Under the pieces are notes generated by a model. That model saw nothing but the letters and a program-made list of their open reading frames with translations, made no database searches and had not been told where the DNA came from. The position numbers and the translations under genes were made by a program. From Labilibaculum sp. K2S (lineage in GTDB: Bacteria; Bacteroidota; Bacteroidia; Bacteroidales; Marinifilaceae), in the NCBI RefSeq assembly GCF_030372765.1, contig NZ_JAUCMW010000001.1, positions 372,001-436,000 on the forward strand: a stretch of DNA of 64,000 nucleotides, written 5' to 3'. This document shows, piece by piece, positions 1 through 9,203 of the stretch (positions are counted from its first letter, which is position 1; every line of letters starts with the position of its first letter).

Positions 1-1062
1 GTGCATTATGATCCTACAGTTGTAAAAAAATACAACGATGCGTTTCAGACTATCATCAGAGAAGTTCGTATAAGCGGGAAAACAGATTCTGTTATTTATT
101 ATGGAACTTATTCCAATGCTAATGCAATTCAATTTGATTCGGATAATGAAAATAGGATTGAGTTGCCTTATAAGAGCAATGCCATTCAATTCAAATATTC
201 TGCGCCTCAATTTAGCAATCCGGAATTAATCCGATATCAGTCTCAATTGATCGGATTTGATGAAATTCCATCATCATGGGCAAATAATTCTCAAAAAGAG
301 TATACTAATCTTCCGGAGGGAGAATATGTATTTGAAGTGGTTTCAGAGAATCAATATGGAGTTAAATCTGCCAGGGATACATTTCATTTCACCATTTTAC
401 CTCCTTGGTATCGTTCTCATACAGCATTTGCTATATATGTTTTACTTGTATTGTTCTGCATTTATGCTGCTATTATTATTATAAGATATCGAATTAAGTA
501 TTTGCAAAACCAATTAAAAAAGAAGCAGGAAGAAGAGCTGAGACTAAAGGAACAAAAGTTTAGGGAAGAGGCACTTATTACGGAAAGGGAGGTTGTGCAG
601 CTCCGTAATGATAAATTGCACAGCGAAGTTGAATTTAAAACCCGTGAACTGGCTGGATCAACTATGAATATCATTCATAAAAATGAGGTGCTTTCCTATT
701 CGGTTGGAGAATTGAAAAAAGCTCTGAAAAAAATAAAAGATCCAACAGCACTTGTTCAGATAAGACAGTTAATGAAAACTATCGACGCTGAGTTCAACAG
801 CGATCAGGATTGGGAGCAGTTCGAAGTACATTTTGATCAGGTGCACGAAGATTTCCTGAAAAGACTTCGATTGCTGCATCCGCAATTAACACCAAAAGAT
901 TTACGAATTTGTGCTTATTTAAGAATGAACCTATCCTCAAAAGAGATTGCTCCGCTGATGAATATTTCTGTTCGGGGAGTAGAAATAAGTCGGTATCGTT
1001 TGCGAAAAAAATTTAATATTGCAAGAGAAGAAAATTTAATTGATTTCATATTGAATGTCTAA
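1..1062 (+). CDS. C-terminal part of a Y_Y_Y / LuxR-HTH membrane sensor-regulator (5' truncated)
   Basis: This is the end of a one-component sensor that spans the inner membrane, reads a periplasmic signal (probably a glycan fragment) and binds DNA in the cytoplasm. The window begins inside the gene, so the GTG at position 1 is only the edge. Visible parts in order are the end of a beta-propeller and a Y_Y_Y domain (to about residue 133, ending in LPPWYR), one membrane helix (about 140-165), a Lys/Glu-rich coiled coil (165-215) and a LuxR-type HTH (about 290-353, with LRMNLSSKEIAPLMNIS). There is no histidine kinase domain. The complete protein at 23837-26797 has the same architecture and a near-matching HTH. 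Its place directly upstream of SusC/SusD pair 1 suggests it controls that operon; this is inference. Confidence 0.85.
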   Translation: MHYDPTVVKKYNDAFQTIIREVRISGKTDSVIYYGTYSNANAIQFDSDNENRIELPYKSNAIQFKYSAPQFSNPELIRYQSQLIGFDEIPSSWANNSQKEYTNLPEGEYVFEVVSENQYGVKSARDTFHFTILPPWYRSHTAFAIYVLLVLFCIYAAIIIIRYRIKYLQNQLKKKQEEELRLKEQKFREEALITEREVVQLRNDKLHSEVEFKTRELAGSTMNIIHKNEVLSYSVGELKKALKKIKDPTALVQIRQLMKTIDAEFNSDQDWEQFEVHFDQVHEDFLKRLRLLHPQLTPKDLRICAYLRMNLSSKEIAPLMNISVRGVEISRYRLRKKFNIAREENLIDFILNV

Positions 1063-1083
1063 TCAATAAAATTTATTCTGTCT

Positions 1084-1121
1084 AAAAAGAGGCTAAGGAT
1101 GAAAATCATTAGCCTCTTTTT
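1084..1121 (+). terminator. Rho-independent terminator after the regulator
   Basis: A 13-bp perfect stem (1084-1096 with 1109-1121) encloses a 12-nt loop and ends in a T-run. It separates the regulator from the SusC operon, so susC must have its own promoter. Confidence 0.85.
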
Positions 1122-1225
1122 AATTTGATGTATGGCGGATTTAAAAAATGTTTAATTGTTAATGAATGTTAAAGGGTTGAAGATTAATGTTTTAAAAATA
1201 TGTAAGTATACTATGATGTAGTAAT

Positions 1226-1273
1226 GATGTATTGGTGTTTTATGCATGTAGAGTTTGTGATGTATTGGTTTTT
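1226..1273 (+). promoter_or_regulatory. Direct repeat upstream of susC, candidate operator
   Basis: The 309-bp gap 1063-1371 holds the terminator and then this pair. The 15-mers at 1226-1240 and 1259-1273 differ at one base (core GATGTATTGG) and start 33 bp apart, close to three helical turns. Same-face spacing fits a dimeric activator such as the LuxR-type regulator encoded next door. I found no clear TAnnTTTG box in this gap. The leader ends in CTAACTAATTTA, which recurs upstream of the receptor at 59687. Confidence 0.35.
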
Positions 1274-1371
1274 TTGATTAGGATAGATGTTGGGCTTACA
1301 TTGCAATCGTTGTAGGTGTATACTGTAAAAACAGAACATCGAACTAATTTCTAATCTTAACTAACTAATTT

Positions 1372-4300
1372 ATGAAAAAAACGGTCTTGTTTTTATTTCT
1401 CACATTCTTTTGCATGACAACCTTCGCGCAAAGGTATGTTGTGACTGGTGTCGTTTCCTCAGCTGAGGATGGTACGCCCATACCATTTGCTTCAGTAGTG
1501 GTAAAAGGAACAACTATTGGTACTTCAACTGATTTTGATGGTAAATACTCTATTGAAGTAACTGAAGATGCGATACTTGCTTATTCAATGATAGGATTTG
1601 AGACTAAAGAAGTTCTTGTCGAAAGTCAAACTGTAATTGACGTTATACTACTTACTCAGACAACAGGTCTTGATGAGGTAATTGTAGTAGGTTATGGTAC
1701 TCAAAAGAAACGGGATGTGACTGGCGCTGTGTCCATTGTTGACTCTAAAACAATTGAAGCTTTAAAACCGGTTAAGGTAGAGCAGGCACTACAGGGAACA
1801 ACTGCAGGAGTAACAGTTACTTCTGCTTCCGGTGCTCCAGGTTCAGGATTAGACATCCGTATTAGAGGAATCTCTACAAACGGTGATGCATCTCCGGTAG
1901 CAATCATTGATGGATATCAAGGTGATTTAGGAACTCTTAATCCTGATGATATCGAGACTATTACTGTTCTTAAGGATGCGCAAGCCGCAATTTATGGAAC
2001 AGTTGGTGCTAATGGAATCATTTTGATTACAACCAAGACGGGTCGAAAAAATACAGCAGCAACTGTAAGCTTTAATAGTTCTATTGGTATTCAGGAAACA
2101 TCAAGAAAATTGCCTGTTTTAAATGCAACAGAATATGGTGTTTTATTAAATGAGGCCTATGCAGCTAATGGTGAGGCTTTGCCTTTTTTGAATGTTGCAA
2201 ATTTAGGTAAAGGAACAAACTGGCAAGATGAATTGTTTGAAAGAGCTCCTGTATTAAATAACAATATTAGTGTTAATGGTGGTTCTGATAAAATTGTATA
2301 CTCTTTAAGTGCTTCAGATTTGGACCAAAAAGGAATAGTAGGGAAGGATAAAACGGGTTATAAACGTAATACAGCCAGAGTGAATTTAGGAGCTGATCTT
2401 TCCGATAATTTTAAGATGAAGTCATCTGTAATTTACACCTATATCAAAAGAAAATCGATTAATGAAAATGGTCTTGGATCTGTATTATTTAATGCATTAA
2501 ATATGCCTTCAACAATGCCGGTTTACGATTCAAATGGAAATTATTTCTTGGCTCCAACCAGTCTTGGTATCGAAATTATTAATCCGTTAGCGCAGATTGC
2601 TGATACTTATAATGATTACAACTTGAAGAAGTTGAATGGTAATTTTAGTTTGGATTACGAATATTCCAAACATCTAAAAGCTACAGCAAGGATTGGTTTT
2701 AATACTAGTAATTCAGAGTCTAAGACATTTACTAAAATTGTTGATTACGGAGGAAAAGTGTTCGATAAAACACGAAGTAGTGTAAATCAGAATGCCGAAA
2801 ACTTCAATGATTATACTTTTGATGCATTTATTACTTATGATAATACTTTTAACGAAAAGCATCATTTATCAGCAACACTTGGAACTACTGTTTTTAAAGA
2901 GTGGGGAAATCATTTGGATGCGACAGGTTATGATGTTCCAAATAATTCATGGGATTTTGCAGACATAGGATTAGCTAATGGGGTTAGTGATTCTAAATCA
3001 GTGGGATCTTGGACATTTGATCAAAGAAGATTATCGTATTTTTCAAGAATTCAATATGATTATGAAGGAAAATACTTGCTTTCAGCAATGATCCGCAGGG
3101 ATGCCTCAACAAAATTTGGTCCTGAAGAAAGCGTTGCTTACTTCCCTTCAGCAACTGCAGGTTGGGTTATTTCAGATGAAGATTTCATGAGTGGCATTGA
3201 AGAAATCGATTTTATTAAATTGAGAGCGAGTTATGGTTTGTTAGGATCTGATAAAATTGATAGTTATAAATACATTTCGCAGTTAGATGGTGAAGCGACC
3301 TATGTTTTTGATGGTGTTTTGGCTCCGGGAACAGCTATTGGTGCAAATCCAAATCCAACTGTGAAATGGGAAGAGTCAGAACAGTTTGATGTTGGAGTTG
3401 ATGTCAAACTTTTGAACAATAAAATAGATGTTAATGCCGATTATTTTATTAAGACTACCAACGATTTGCTGATTGGAAATATTCCTGTTTCCGGTATTCT
3501 TGGTATAGCTGCTCCTGGAGCAGCTGGTCCTACAGTAAATGCGGGTACTGTACGCAACAAAGGATTTGAATTCGCAGTTGGATACAGAGGCAACATTACC
3601 AAAGATTTAAGTTTTAAAGTGAATTACAACTTCACGACATTAAATAATGAGGTTCTGGAAGTAAATAATGGTTCAGGATTTATTGAAGGTGGAAATTTTG
3701 GTGTCGGTCAGCCAGCACCTTCCAGAATGGAAGTGGGAAAAGCTATTGGTTACTTTTATGGATATAAAACAGATGGTATTTTCCAAAATCAGGCAGAAGT
3801 AGATGCACATCCTTCTCAAACTGCACTGGGAGCCGAAGCATCACCTGGAGACATCAGATATGTAGATATCAATGGAGATGGAAAGTTAACTTCTGATGAC
3901 AGAACGAATTTGGGAGATCCTATTCCTGATGTAACAATGGGCTTGAATATTTCAGTGAATTATAAAGGATTTGATTTCGTAGCATATTCTTACGCTTCAA
4001 TTGGAAATGAGATGGTTCGTAATTACGAGAGATCCAATTCAAATGTAAATAGATTAAGTACCAGCCTTAACAGATGGACTGGAGCGGGAACAAGCAATTC
4101 TGTTCCACGGTTGACAACTGCTGCAACTGCAAACAATATTTTCTCAGACTATTTTGTTGAAGATGCCTCTTTCTTACGAATTCAGAATGTTCAACTAGGG
4201 TACACATTCCCAAAGAGTATCACTGAAAGATTAAGAATCTCTAAACTGCGTTTCTATGGCTCTGTTGCCAACCTATATACGTTTACTGACTATACAGGTT

Positions 4301-4404
4301 TTGATCCGGCAGCATCTACCGGCGCACCAATTGGTGGTGGAATTGACTATGGTTTCTATCCTGCAGCCAGAACATTTACATTCGGATTAAACCTTAATTT
4401 TTAA
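1372..4404 (+). CDS. SusC/RagA-family TonB-dependent outer-membrane transporter, pair 1
   Basis: This is the outer-membrane barrel that imports oligosaccharides with TonB energy, together with the SusD lid encoded 6 bp downstream. The 1010-residue length is usual for SusC. Visible parts are a signal peptide ending at TTFAQ, a CarboxypepD_reg-like domain (about 24-105), a TonB-box-like segment and plug (DEVIVVGYGTQKKRDVTGA), and a barrel ending in the aromatic C-terminus FGLNLNF typical of outer-membrane proteins. The N-terminal 70 residues closely resemble those of the second SusC (32124-35252), which suggests an old duplication. The neighbouring GH16, GH17 and GH149 genes point to beta-1,3-glucan oligosaccharides as cargo; that is inference from context. 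Confidence 0.95.
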   Translation: MKKTVLFLFLTFFCMTTFAQRYVVTGVVSSAEDGTPIPFASVVVKGTTIGTSTDFDGKYSIEVTEDAILAYSMIGFETKEVLVESQTVIDVILLTQTTGLDEVIVVGYGTQKKRDVTGAVSIVDSKTIEALKPVKVEQALQGTTAGVTVTSASGAPGSGLDIRIRGISTNGDASPVAIIDGYQGDLGTLNPDDIETITVLKDAQAAIYGTVGANGIILITTKTGRKNTAATVSFNSSIGIQETSRKLPVLNATEYGVLLNEAYAANGEALPFLNVANLGKGTNWQDELFERAPVLNNNISVNGGSDKIVYSLSASDLDQKGIVGKDKTGYKRNTARVNLGADLSDNFKMKSSVIYTYIKRKSINENGLGSVLFNALNMPSTMPVYDSNGNYFLAPTSLGIEIINPLAQIADTYNDYNLKKLNGNFSLDYEYSKHLKATARIGFNTSNSESKTFTKIVDYGGKVFDKTRSSVNQNAENFNDYTFDAFITYDNTFNEKHHLSATLGTTVFKEWGNHLDATGYDVPNNSWDFADIGLANGVSDSKSVGSWTFDQRRLSYFSRIQYDYEGKYLLSAMIRRDASTKFGPEESVAYFPSATAGWVISDEDFMSGIEEIDFIKLRASYGLLGSDKIDSYKYISQLDGEATYVFDGVLAPGTAIGANPNPTVKWEESEQFDVGVDVKLLNNKIDVNADYFIKTTNDLLIGNIPVSGILGIAAPGAAGPTVNAGTVRNKGFEFAVGYRGNITKDLSFKVNYNFTTLNNEVLEVNNGSGFIEGGNFGVGQPAPSRMEVGKAIGYFYGYKTDGIFQNQAEVDAHPSQTALGAEASPGDIRYVDINGDGKLTSDDRTNLGDPIPDVTMGLNISVNYKGFDFVAYSYASIGNEMVRNYERSNSNVNRLSTSLNRWTGAGTSNSVPRLTTAATANNIFSDYFVEDASFLRIQNVQLGYTFPKSITERLRISKLRFYGSVANLYTFTDYTGFDPAASTGAPIGGGIDYGFYPAARTFTFGLNLNF

Positions 4405-4410
4405 AAAGCC

Positions 4411-5901
4411 ATGAAAATGAAAAATAGATTATACAACAAAGTTATATTCACGGTTTTTATCTCATTATCAGCATTAGTTTTTTCTTGTTCTGATGACTTT
4501 GTAGAATTATCACCTGAATATTCAATTGACTCTGAGAATTATTTTAATTCCTCAGATGATTATTACAATGCTCTCATTGCATCTTACGATATGTTACAAT
4601 CAACGTATGTAAATGTAATATTAGGAGAAATAGCTTCAAACAATACTCTTTGTGGTGGCGAAAGTGCTACTGATGTTGTTGGATGGCAACAGGTTGATGA
4701 TATGATTCATACACCTGTAAATAGTAATCTGGGAGACATATGGAACTGGATGTTCGCCGGAGTGCAGCGTTGCAATTACTTTATGGAATTTAAAGATAAT
4801 ATCGACTTTGATGGAAGAGAAATAATGATTGGTGAAGTTCGGTTTTTAAGAGCCTATTATTACTTTGAATTGGTAAAATGGTTTGGAGCAATTCCGCTTA
4901 AAATCGATGAGCGATATAAATTAGGAGATGAAACTTCAATTCCACGTTCACCGGTATCTGATGTATATGCACAAATTGAAGCAGATCTGCTTTTGGCTAT
5001 CAAAGTGCTGCCAACAACTGCAAGTCAAACCGGACGTGTAACAAAAGGTGCCGCTCAGGCTTTGCTTGGTAAAGCATATTTGTTTCAGGATAAATTTTCT
5101 GAGTCTGCTGCAGTTTTTGATGAGTTGATTAAGGATGAAAATTATTTATTAGTATCTGATTACAATACAATCTTCGAGGCAGAAGGCGAAAATGGAGTAG
5201 AATCTGTTTTCGAAGTTCAATATACTGATGTTGAAGGTGCTGGTTTTGGTTGTTTGCAATGCAGCGAAGGAAATGTAGCGGTTGGATTTAGTGGGATAAG
5301 AGGTTATGTCGGAGATTTATATACGTCTGGTTTTAGTTTTAATCTACCAACACAAGATGCAGTAGATGAGTTCGAACCAGGCGATAATCGTAAAGATGTT
5401 GCCATACTGGATATCGAAGCCTGGGCTGCAGAAACAGGAGCAGAATATACTACTGGTTTTGAACATACCGGATACTTCAATAGAAAATATATCCCGCGCA
5501 AAAGGAGTGCTGATGCACAAGGTGACTTGAACTTGACCAATCCTAACAATTACAGAGCAATCAGATATGCTGATGTTTTATTGATGGCTGCTGAAGCCAA
5601 TAATAGAGGAGGAGTCTCAGACACAAAAGCACAAGAATATCTTTCACAAGTTCGACGCAGAGCTTTTGGTGATACGAACCATGATATTACATTAACAGGA
5701 GCTGCTTTAACCGATGCGATTTATCATGAACGCAGAGTTGAATTAATAGGAGAAGGACATCATTTCTTTGATTTGGTGAGAACAGGCAGAGCAGCCAGTG
5801 AAATAGATGGATTTGTTGCAGGTAAAAATGAGGTGTTTCCTATTCCATTGGAAGAAATTCAGTTTGCCAACGGGAACTGGGAACAAAATCCAAATTATTA
5901 A
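4411..5901 (+). CDS. SusD/RagB-family surface glycan-binding lipoprotein, pair 1
   Basis: SusD proteins cap the SusC barrel on the cell surface and help capture glycan. The 496-residue protein starts with a lipoprotein signal peptide (lipobox SALVFSC at about residue 26), followed by the alpha-helical TPR-like SusD fold. The family's C-terminal part is clear: RYADVLLMAAEANNR and then ERRVELIGEGHHFFDLVRTG, ending near PIPLEEI. It starts 6 bp after susC, so the two are surely cotranscribed. An alternative start two codons later is possible. Its downstream neighbour is preceded by leader element copy A. Confidence 0.95.
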   Translation: MKMKNRLYNKVIFTVFISLSALVFSCSDDFVELSPEYSIDSENYFNSSDDYYNALIASYDMLQSTYVNVILGEIASNNTLCGGESATDVVGWQQVDDMIHTPVNSNLGDIWNWMFAGVQRCNYFMEFKDNIDFDGREIMIGEVRFLRAYYYFELVKWFGAIPLKIDERYKLGDETSIPRSPVSDVYAQIEADLLLAIKVLPTTASQTGRVTKGAAQALLGKAYLFQDKFSESAAVFDELIKDENYLLVSDYNTIFEAEGENGVESVFEVQYTDVEGAGFGCLQCSEGNVAVGFSGIRGYVGDLYTSGFSFNLPTQDAVDEFEPGDNRKDVAILDIEAWAAETGAEYTTGFEHTGYFNRKYIPRKRSADAQGDLNLTNPNNYRAIRYADVLLMAAEANNRGGVSDTKAQEYLSQVRRRAFGDTNHDITLTGAALTDAIYHERRVELIGEGHHFFDLVRTGRAASEIDGFVAGKNEVFPIPLEEIQFANGNWEQNPNY

Positions 5902-5913
5902 AACTTAAAGAAT

Positions 5914-6012
5914 ATGAAACGTCCATGCCAAAGTGATTTTGACTCACAGAGAGATGATTATCTCAGCATGGTAAGTTCCATATGGCAAATAAAAACAAAT
6001 TATAATCATATG
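5914..6012 (+). repeat. Start-codon leader element, copy A
   Basis: This is one of five related elements in the window (see also 36799, 44595, 44694 and 45895). It begins ATGAAACGTCCATGCC and ends in TATAATCATATG, where the final ATG is the start codon of the next gene. Possible pairings are CCATGC 5923-5928 with GCATGG 5966-5971, and inside it GAGAT 5951-5955 with ATCTC 5960-5964 around a GATT loop. Here the short upstream frame (MKRPCQSDFD...) has no stop and runs in frame into the lipoprotein gene. Function unknown; it could be a translational leader or a small mobile element. Confidence 0.7.
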
Positions 6013-8052
6013 AAAATACTAAATAAAATAAGCGCATTTATTTTCATTTTAGCTGTCGTTTTTGCTTGCGAAACGGATGAGGATAAATTGTATTCATTGG
6101 ATTATGTGACTGCACCAACTAATGTGTCAGCGATATTCAATATTACTCAGGATAATACAGGTATAGTAACAATTATACCAAATGCAGATGGTGCTTCATC
6201 TTATAGAATAGATTTTGGTGATGGTTCTGAAGTTGCAGAATATACTCAAGGGCAAGAGGTAACGCATACTTATATCGAAGGTGTATATCAGCTTAGCATT
6301 TTAGCTGTTGGTTCTACTGGTCTTTCTACTGAATTTATTCAAGAAGTCAATATTTCATTTAAAGCCCCTGAAAATTTAAAAATTATTGTTGAAAATGATC
6401 TTAGCATTTCTAAGAAGGTAAATATTAGTGCAACAGCTAATTATGCAACTGTTTTTGATATCTATTTTGGTGATGTGGCGGATGAAGAGCCAACGGCAAC
6501 AATGCCTGATGAGCTTATCTCTCATCTTTATGAGGTTGCAGGAGATTATGAAATTAGAGTGATTGCAAAAAGTGCAGGAGCAGCGACTACTGATTCTACA
6601 TTCACATTTACAGTTACTGAGATTTTAGCTCCGGTTGCGTCGGCGCCAACACCTCCTTCCAGAAATGTAGAAGATGTAATTTCGATTTACAGTTCTGCTT
6701 ATGCTGATATTGAAGGAATTAACTATAATCCGGATTGGGGACAATCGGGTCAGGGAAGCAGCTATGGAGAATTTGATCTGAATGGTGATAAAATGCTTCA
6801 ATACATCAATCTTAGCTATCAGGGAATTGCTTTAGCTGATGGAACATCTGTAGATATTACGGGTATGGAATTTTTACATATAGATGTTTGGACTCCTGAT
6901 GTTACTAAATTAGAAACTTCACTGATTAGCGGTACAAATGGTGAAAAACCAGTTTCGAGCGATTTAACAGCTTTTGAATGGACCAGCATTGATCTTGCGA
7001 TATCTGCATTTACAGATCAGGGATTAACAGTTGCAGATATTATTCAATTAAAATTAGTTGGTGATCCTTGGGCGGCAGGAACTGTTTTTGTAGACAATAT
7101 TTATTTCTATAAAGCAAAATCATCATCGCCAACTCAAGCGGCTCCAGTACCACCTGCAAGATATGTGTCTGATGTGATTTCCATATTTAGTGATGCATAC
7201 ACAAATATTACAATAAATGAATGGAATCCTGGTTGGGGACAGGCAACAACATTAACCAGTATCGATTTTAGTGGGAATAATGCTTTATTGTACAAATCAT
7301 TAGACTTTACTGGTATTGTAACTGACTATGATAATCCAACTGATTTATCAGCAATGACATTTGTTCATTTTGATTATTGGACGAGTGATGCTGATAAGCT
7401 AGCGTTAAAGCTGGTGAATACAGTAGTGGGTAGTGAAGATATTGTAGAGGTTTCTGCTGTTACTGTTGGAAGTTGGGTAAGTGTTGATATCGCTTTAGCA
7501 GAGTATTCTACTGACCTGACAGCGGTAACGCAGTTGCTTTTCGAATCTTCGAGTGCAACAGTATATATTGATAACTTATATTTCTATAAGGCACCGACAG
7601 AAGCTGCGCCAACACCAACAGCTAATGCTGCAGATGTGATTTCCATATTTAGTGATGCCTATACAAATATTACAGTAAATGAATGGAATCCAGGTTGGGG
7701 ACAAACAACTACATTAACCAATGTTGATTTTGGTGGAAATAATGTACTCTTATATCAAGCCCTTAACTACACAGGAATTGTTACAGATTACGACAATCCA
7801 ACTGATTTGTCTGGTAAGACTTATGTGCATTTTGATTATTGGACAAATGATGCAACCAGTCTTGCTTTAAAACTGGTGAACACCATCGTAGATAACGAAG
7901 ATATTGAGGTGGTACCATCCATAATTCTAGGTAGTTGGGCAGGTGTTGATATCGCTTTAGCAGATTATTCTACCGACTTAACAGGGGTAACCCAGTTGCT
8001 CTTCGAATCTTCTGGTGCAATGGTTTTTATAGACAACCTTTATTTCTATTAA
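6010..8052 (+). CDS. Multi-domain surface glycan-binding lipoprotein (SusE/F position)
   Basis: A probable cell-surface glycan-binding protein of the locus. I chose the ATG at 6010 because the protein then begins MKILNKISAF with a lipobox ending VVFAC. The longer frame from 5914 adds 32 residues encoded by leader copy A and would bury the signal peptide. After the lipid-modified Cys come two PKD-like domains (about 35-205; FGDGSEVAEYT marks the first). Three tandem beta-sandwich modules follow (about 215-680), each ending in a VDNIYFYK-like strand, which is a carbohydrate-binding-module arrangement. Modules 2 and 3 are very similar. No catalytic motif is visible. The position after susC/susD and before GH16 genes suggests beta-1,3-glucan binding; direct evidence is lacking. 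Confidence 0.85.
   Translation: MKILNKISAFIFILAVVFACETDEDKLYSLDYVTAPTNVSAIFNITQDNTGIVTIIPNADGASSYRIDFGDGSEVAEYTQGQEVTHTYIEGVYQLSILAVGSTGLSTEFIQEVNISFKAPENLKIIVENDLSISKKVNISATANYATVFDIYFGDVADEEPTATMPDELISHLYEVAGDYEIRVIAKSAGAATTDSTFTFTVTEILAPVASAPTPPSRNVEDVISIYSSAYADIEGINYNPDWGQSGQGSSYGEFDLNGDKMLQYINLSYQGIALADGTSVDITGMEFLHIDVWTPDVTKLETSLISGTNGEKPVSSDLTAFEWTSIDLAISAFTDQGLTVADIIQLKLVGDPWAAGTVFVDNIYFYKAKSSSPTQAAPVPPARYVSDVISIFSDAYTNITINEWNPGWGQATTLTSIDFSGNNALLYKSLDFTGIVTDYDNPTDLSAMTFVHFDYWTSDADKLALKLVNTVVGSEDIVEVSAVTVGSWVSVDIALAEYSTDLTAVTQLLFESSSATVYIDNLYFYKAPTEAAPTPTANAADVISIFSDAYTNITVNEWNPGWGQTTTLTNVDFGGNNVLLYQALNYTGIVTDYDNPTDLSGKTYVHFDYWTNDATSLALKLVNTIVDNEDIEVVPSIILGSWAGVDIALADYSTDLTGVTQLLFESSGAMVFIDNLYFY
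7171..8049 (+). repeat. Tandem duplication of a 139-codon binding module
   Basis: Two segments of exactly 417 bp (7171-7587 and 7633-8049) encode modules that are roughly three quarters identical by eye. Long runs are unchanged, for example GIVTDYDNPTDLS. DNA similarity is also high, pointing to a fairly recent in-gene duplication. A third, much more diverged copy precedes them at about 6670-7113. Confidence 0.85.
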
Positions 8053-8068
8053 TTTAAGAGAATAACTT

Positions 8069-8992
8069 ATGAAAAAAAATATTCAATATATATCCACTCT
8101 GCTTCTTGGAACGCTGCTAATTTTTACTGGTTGCGATGAAGAGAAGTATGAATTAGGTACACTAACAGTACCAAGCAATGTTGACCTTTCCTATGTGATC
8201 GTTGGGCAGGATGATGAAAATCCATATGGTGATGGCAGTGGTGCGGTAAATTTTTCGGCATCAGCAAATGATGAAATTACCTTTAATTATTTATTTGGTG
8301 ATGGAAAAGATAGTGAGATTGCTGCGGATGGTAATGTATCACATGTTTTTGCTAAAACAGGTGTTAACACATACAATGTTACTGTAATCGCTATTGGTAC
8401 AGGTGGTATTTCTTCGAGTAAAACCATACAGATTGAAGTTTTAAGCACCTTCACAGATGATGAAGCTGCAGAATTCCTGACAGGAGGAAGCTCTAAGACG
8501 TGGTATTGGGCAGCAGATCAACCAGGACACATCGCTTTAGGCCCTAATTATGAAGATGCAGGCAAAGCATATGGAGCATGGTTTAGTGCAGCACCTTTCG
8601 AAAAATCGTGTATGTATGATGCTGAATTTGTGTTTACAAAAACTGCTGAAGGTTTAACTTTCGAACAAACTACAGGATCTGCATATATTCCAGGAACCTA
8701 CGCAGGTAAGTTAGGAGTTGATGGCGATTTATGTTATGGTGAAGATGTTGTTACCGCTATGTTTGGGGTTAAAAGCGTCTCGTTCGGACCAGCATCATCT
8801 GTTGCAACAATTGATGGGGGATACAGAGGAACCAGCTTTAGTTTAAGTGATGGTGGTTTTATGTCATGGTACGTTGGAGCAAGTACTTATGAAATCATAC
8901 AGGTAACAGAAAACTTATTGAAAGTTAGAGTTGAAGAGGATGAAACATATGCTTGGTATCAAACTTTTACCACAGTTAAACCTGTACAATAA
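8069..8992 (+). CDS. PKD-domain surface lipoprotein, probable glycan-binding protein
   Basis: This 307-residue protein has a lipoprotein signal (lipobox LLIFTGC, Cys about 22). A PKD-like domain follows (about 40-130, with FNYLFGDGKDSEI), and then a C-terminal domain rich in Trp, Gly and Tyr (about 135-307, beginning near GSSKTWYWA). The domain order resembles surface glycan-binding proteins encoded next to SusCD in other Bacteroidota, and the exposed aromatics would suit sugar stacking. No catalytic signature is visible. It lies 16 bp after the preceding lipoprotein gene and is the last gene before a strong terminator, so it closes the first transcription unit. Confidence 0.75.
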   Translation: MKKNIQYISTLLLGTLLIFTGCDEEKYELGTLTVPSNVDLSYVIVGQDDENPYGDGSGAVNFSASANDEITFNYLFGDGKDSEIAADGNVSHVFAKTGVNTYNVTVIAIGTGGISSSKTIQIEVLSTFTDDEAAEFLTGGSSKTWYWAADQPGHIALGPNYEDAGKAYGAWFSAAPFEKSCMYDAEFVFTKTAEGLTFEQTTGSAYIPGTYAGKLGVDGDLCYGEDVVTAMFGVKSVSFGPASSVATIDGGYRGTSFSLSDGGFMSWYVGASTYEIIQVTENLLKVRVEEDETYAWYQTFTTVKPVQ

Positions 8993-9080
8993 TATGGAGT
9001 CGATATTGTTAAAACGAATTTACTAACTAAATAGGTTGGAATTCTTATCACAAGATCAGGTATAAGGAAATATAGAAAAC

Positions 9081-9128
9081 AAGACGTTGCATATTTGGAT
9101 TTTTAATACCTATTGTGCAACGTCTTTT
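9081..9128 (+). terminator. Rho-independent terminator closing the SusCD-1 unit
   Basis: An 11-bp stem (AAGACGTTGCA at 9081-9091 with its complement at 9116-9126) is followed by a short T-run. A similar GCGTTGCA hairpin closes the SusCD-2 unit at 37843. Read-through into the GH16 genes remains possible because I see no clear promoter after it. Confidence 0.75.
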
Positions 9129-9203
9129 ACCAATTAAAAGATTGAATACAAATCTTTCTTGTTTACTGAAATTAGAATTGTAAATGAGGAGTTTCGCAAT
9201 AAT

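Noticed and set aside
1201..1371. TAGAGTTTG near 1249 as the susC -7 box
   Set aside because: The spacing between TA and TTTG is three bases instead of two and no TTG sits at the -33 distance.
9159..9203. Upstream TTG start for the first GH16
   Set aside because: It adds charged residues before the lipoprotein signal; the ATG at 9204 with GAGGAG upstream is better.
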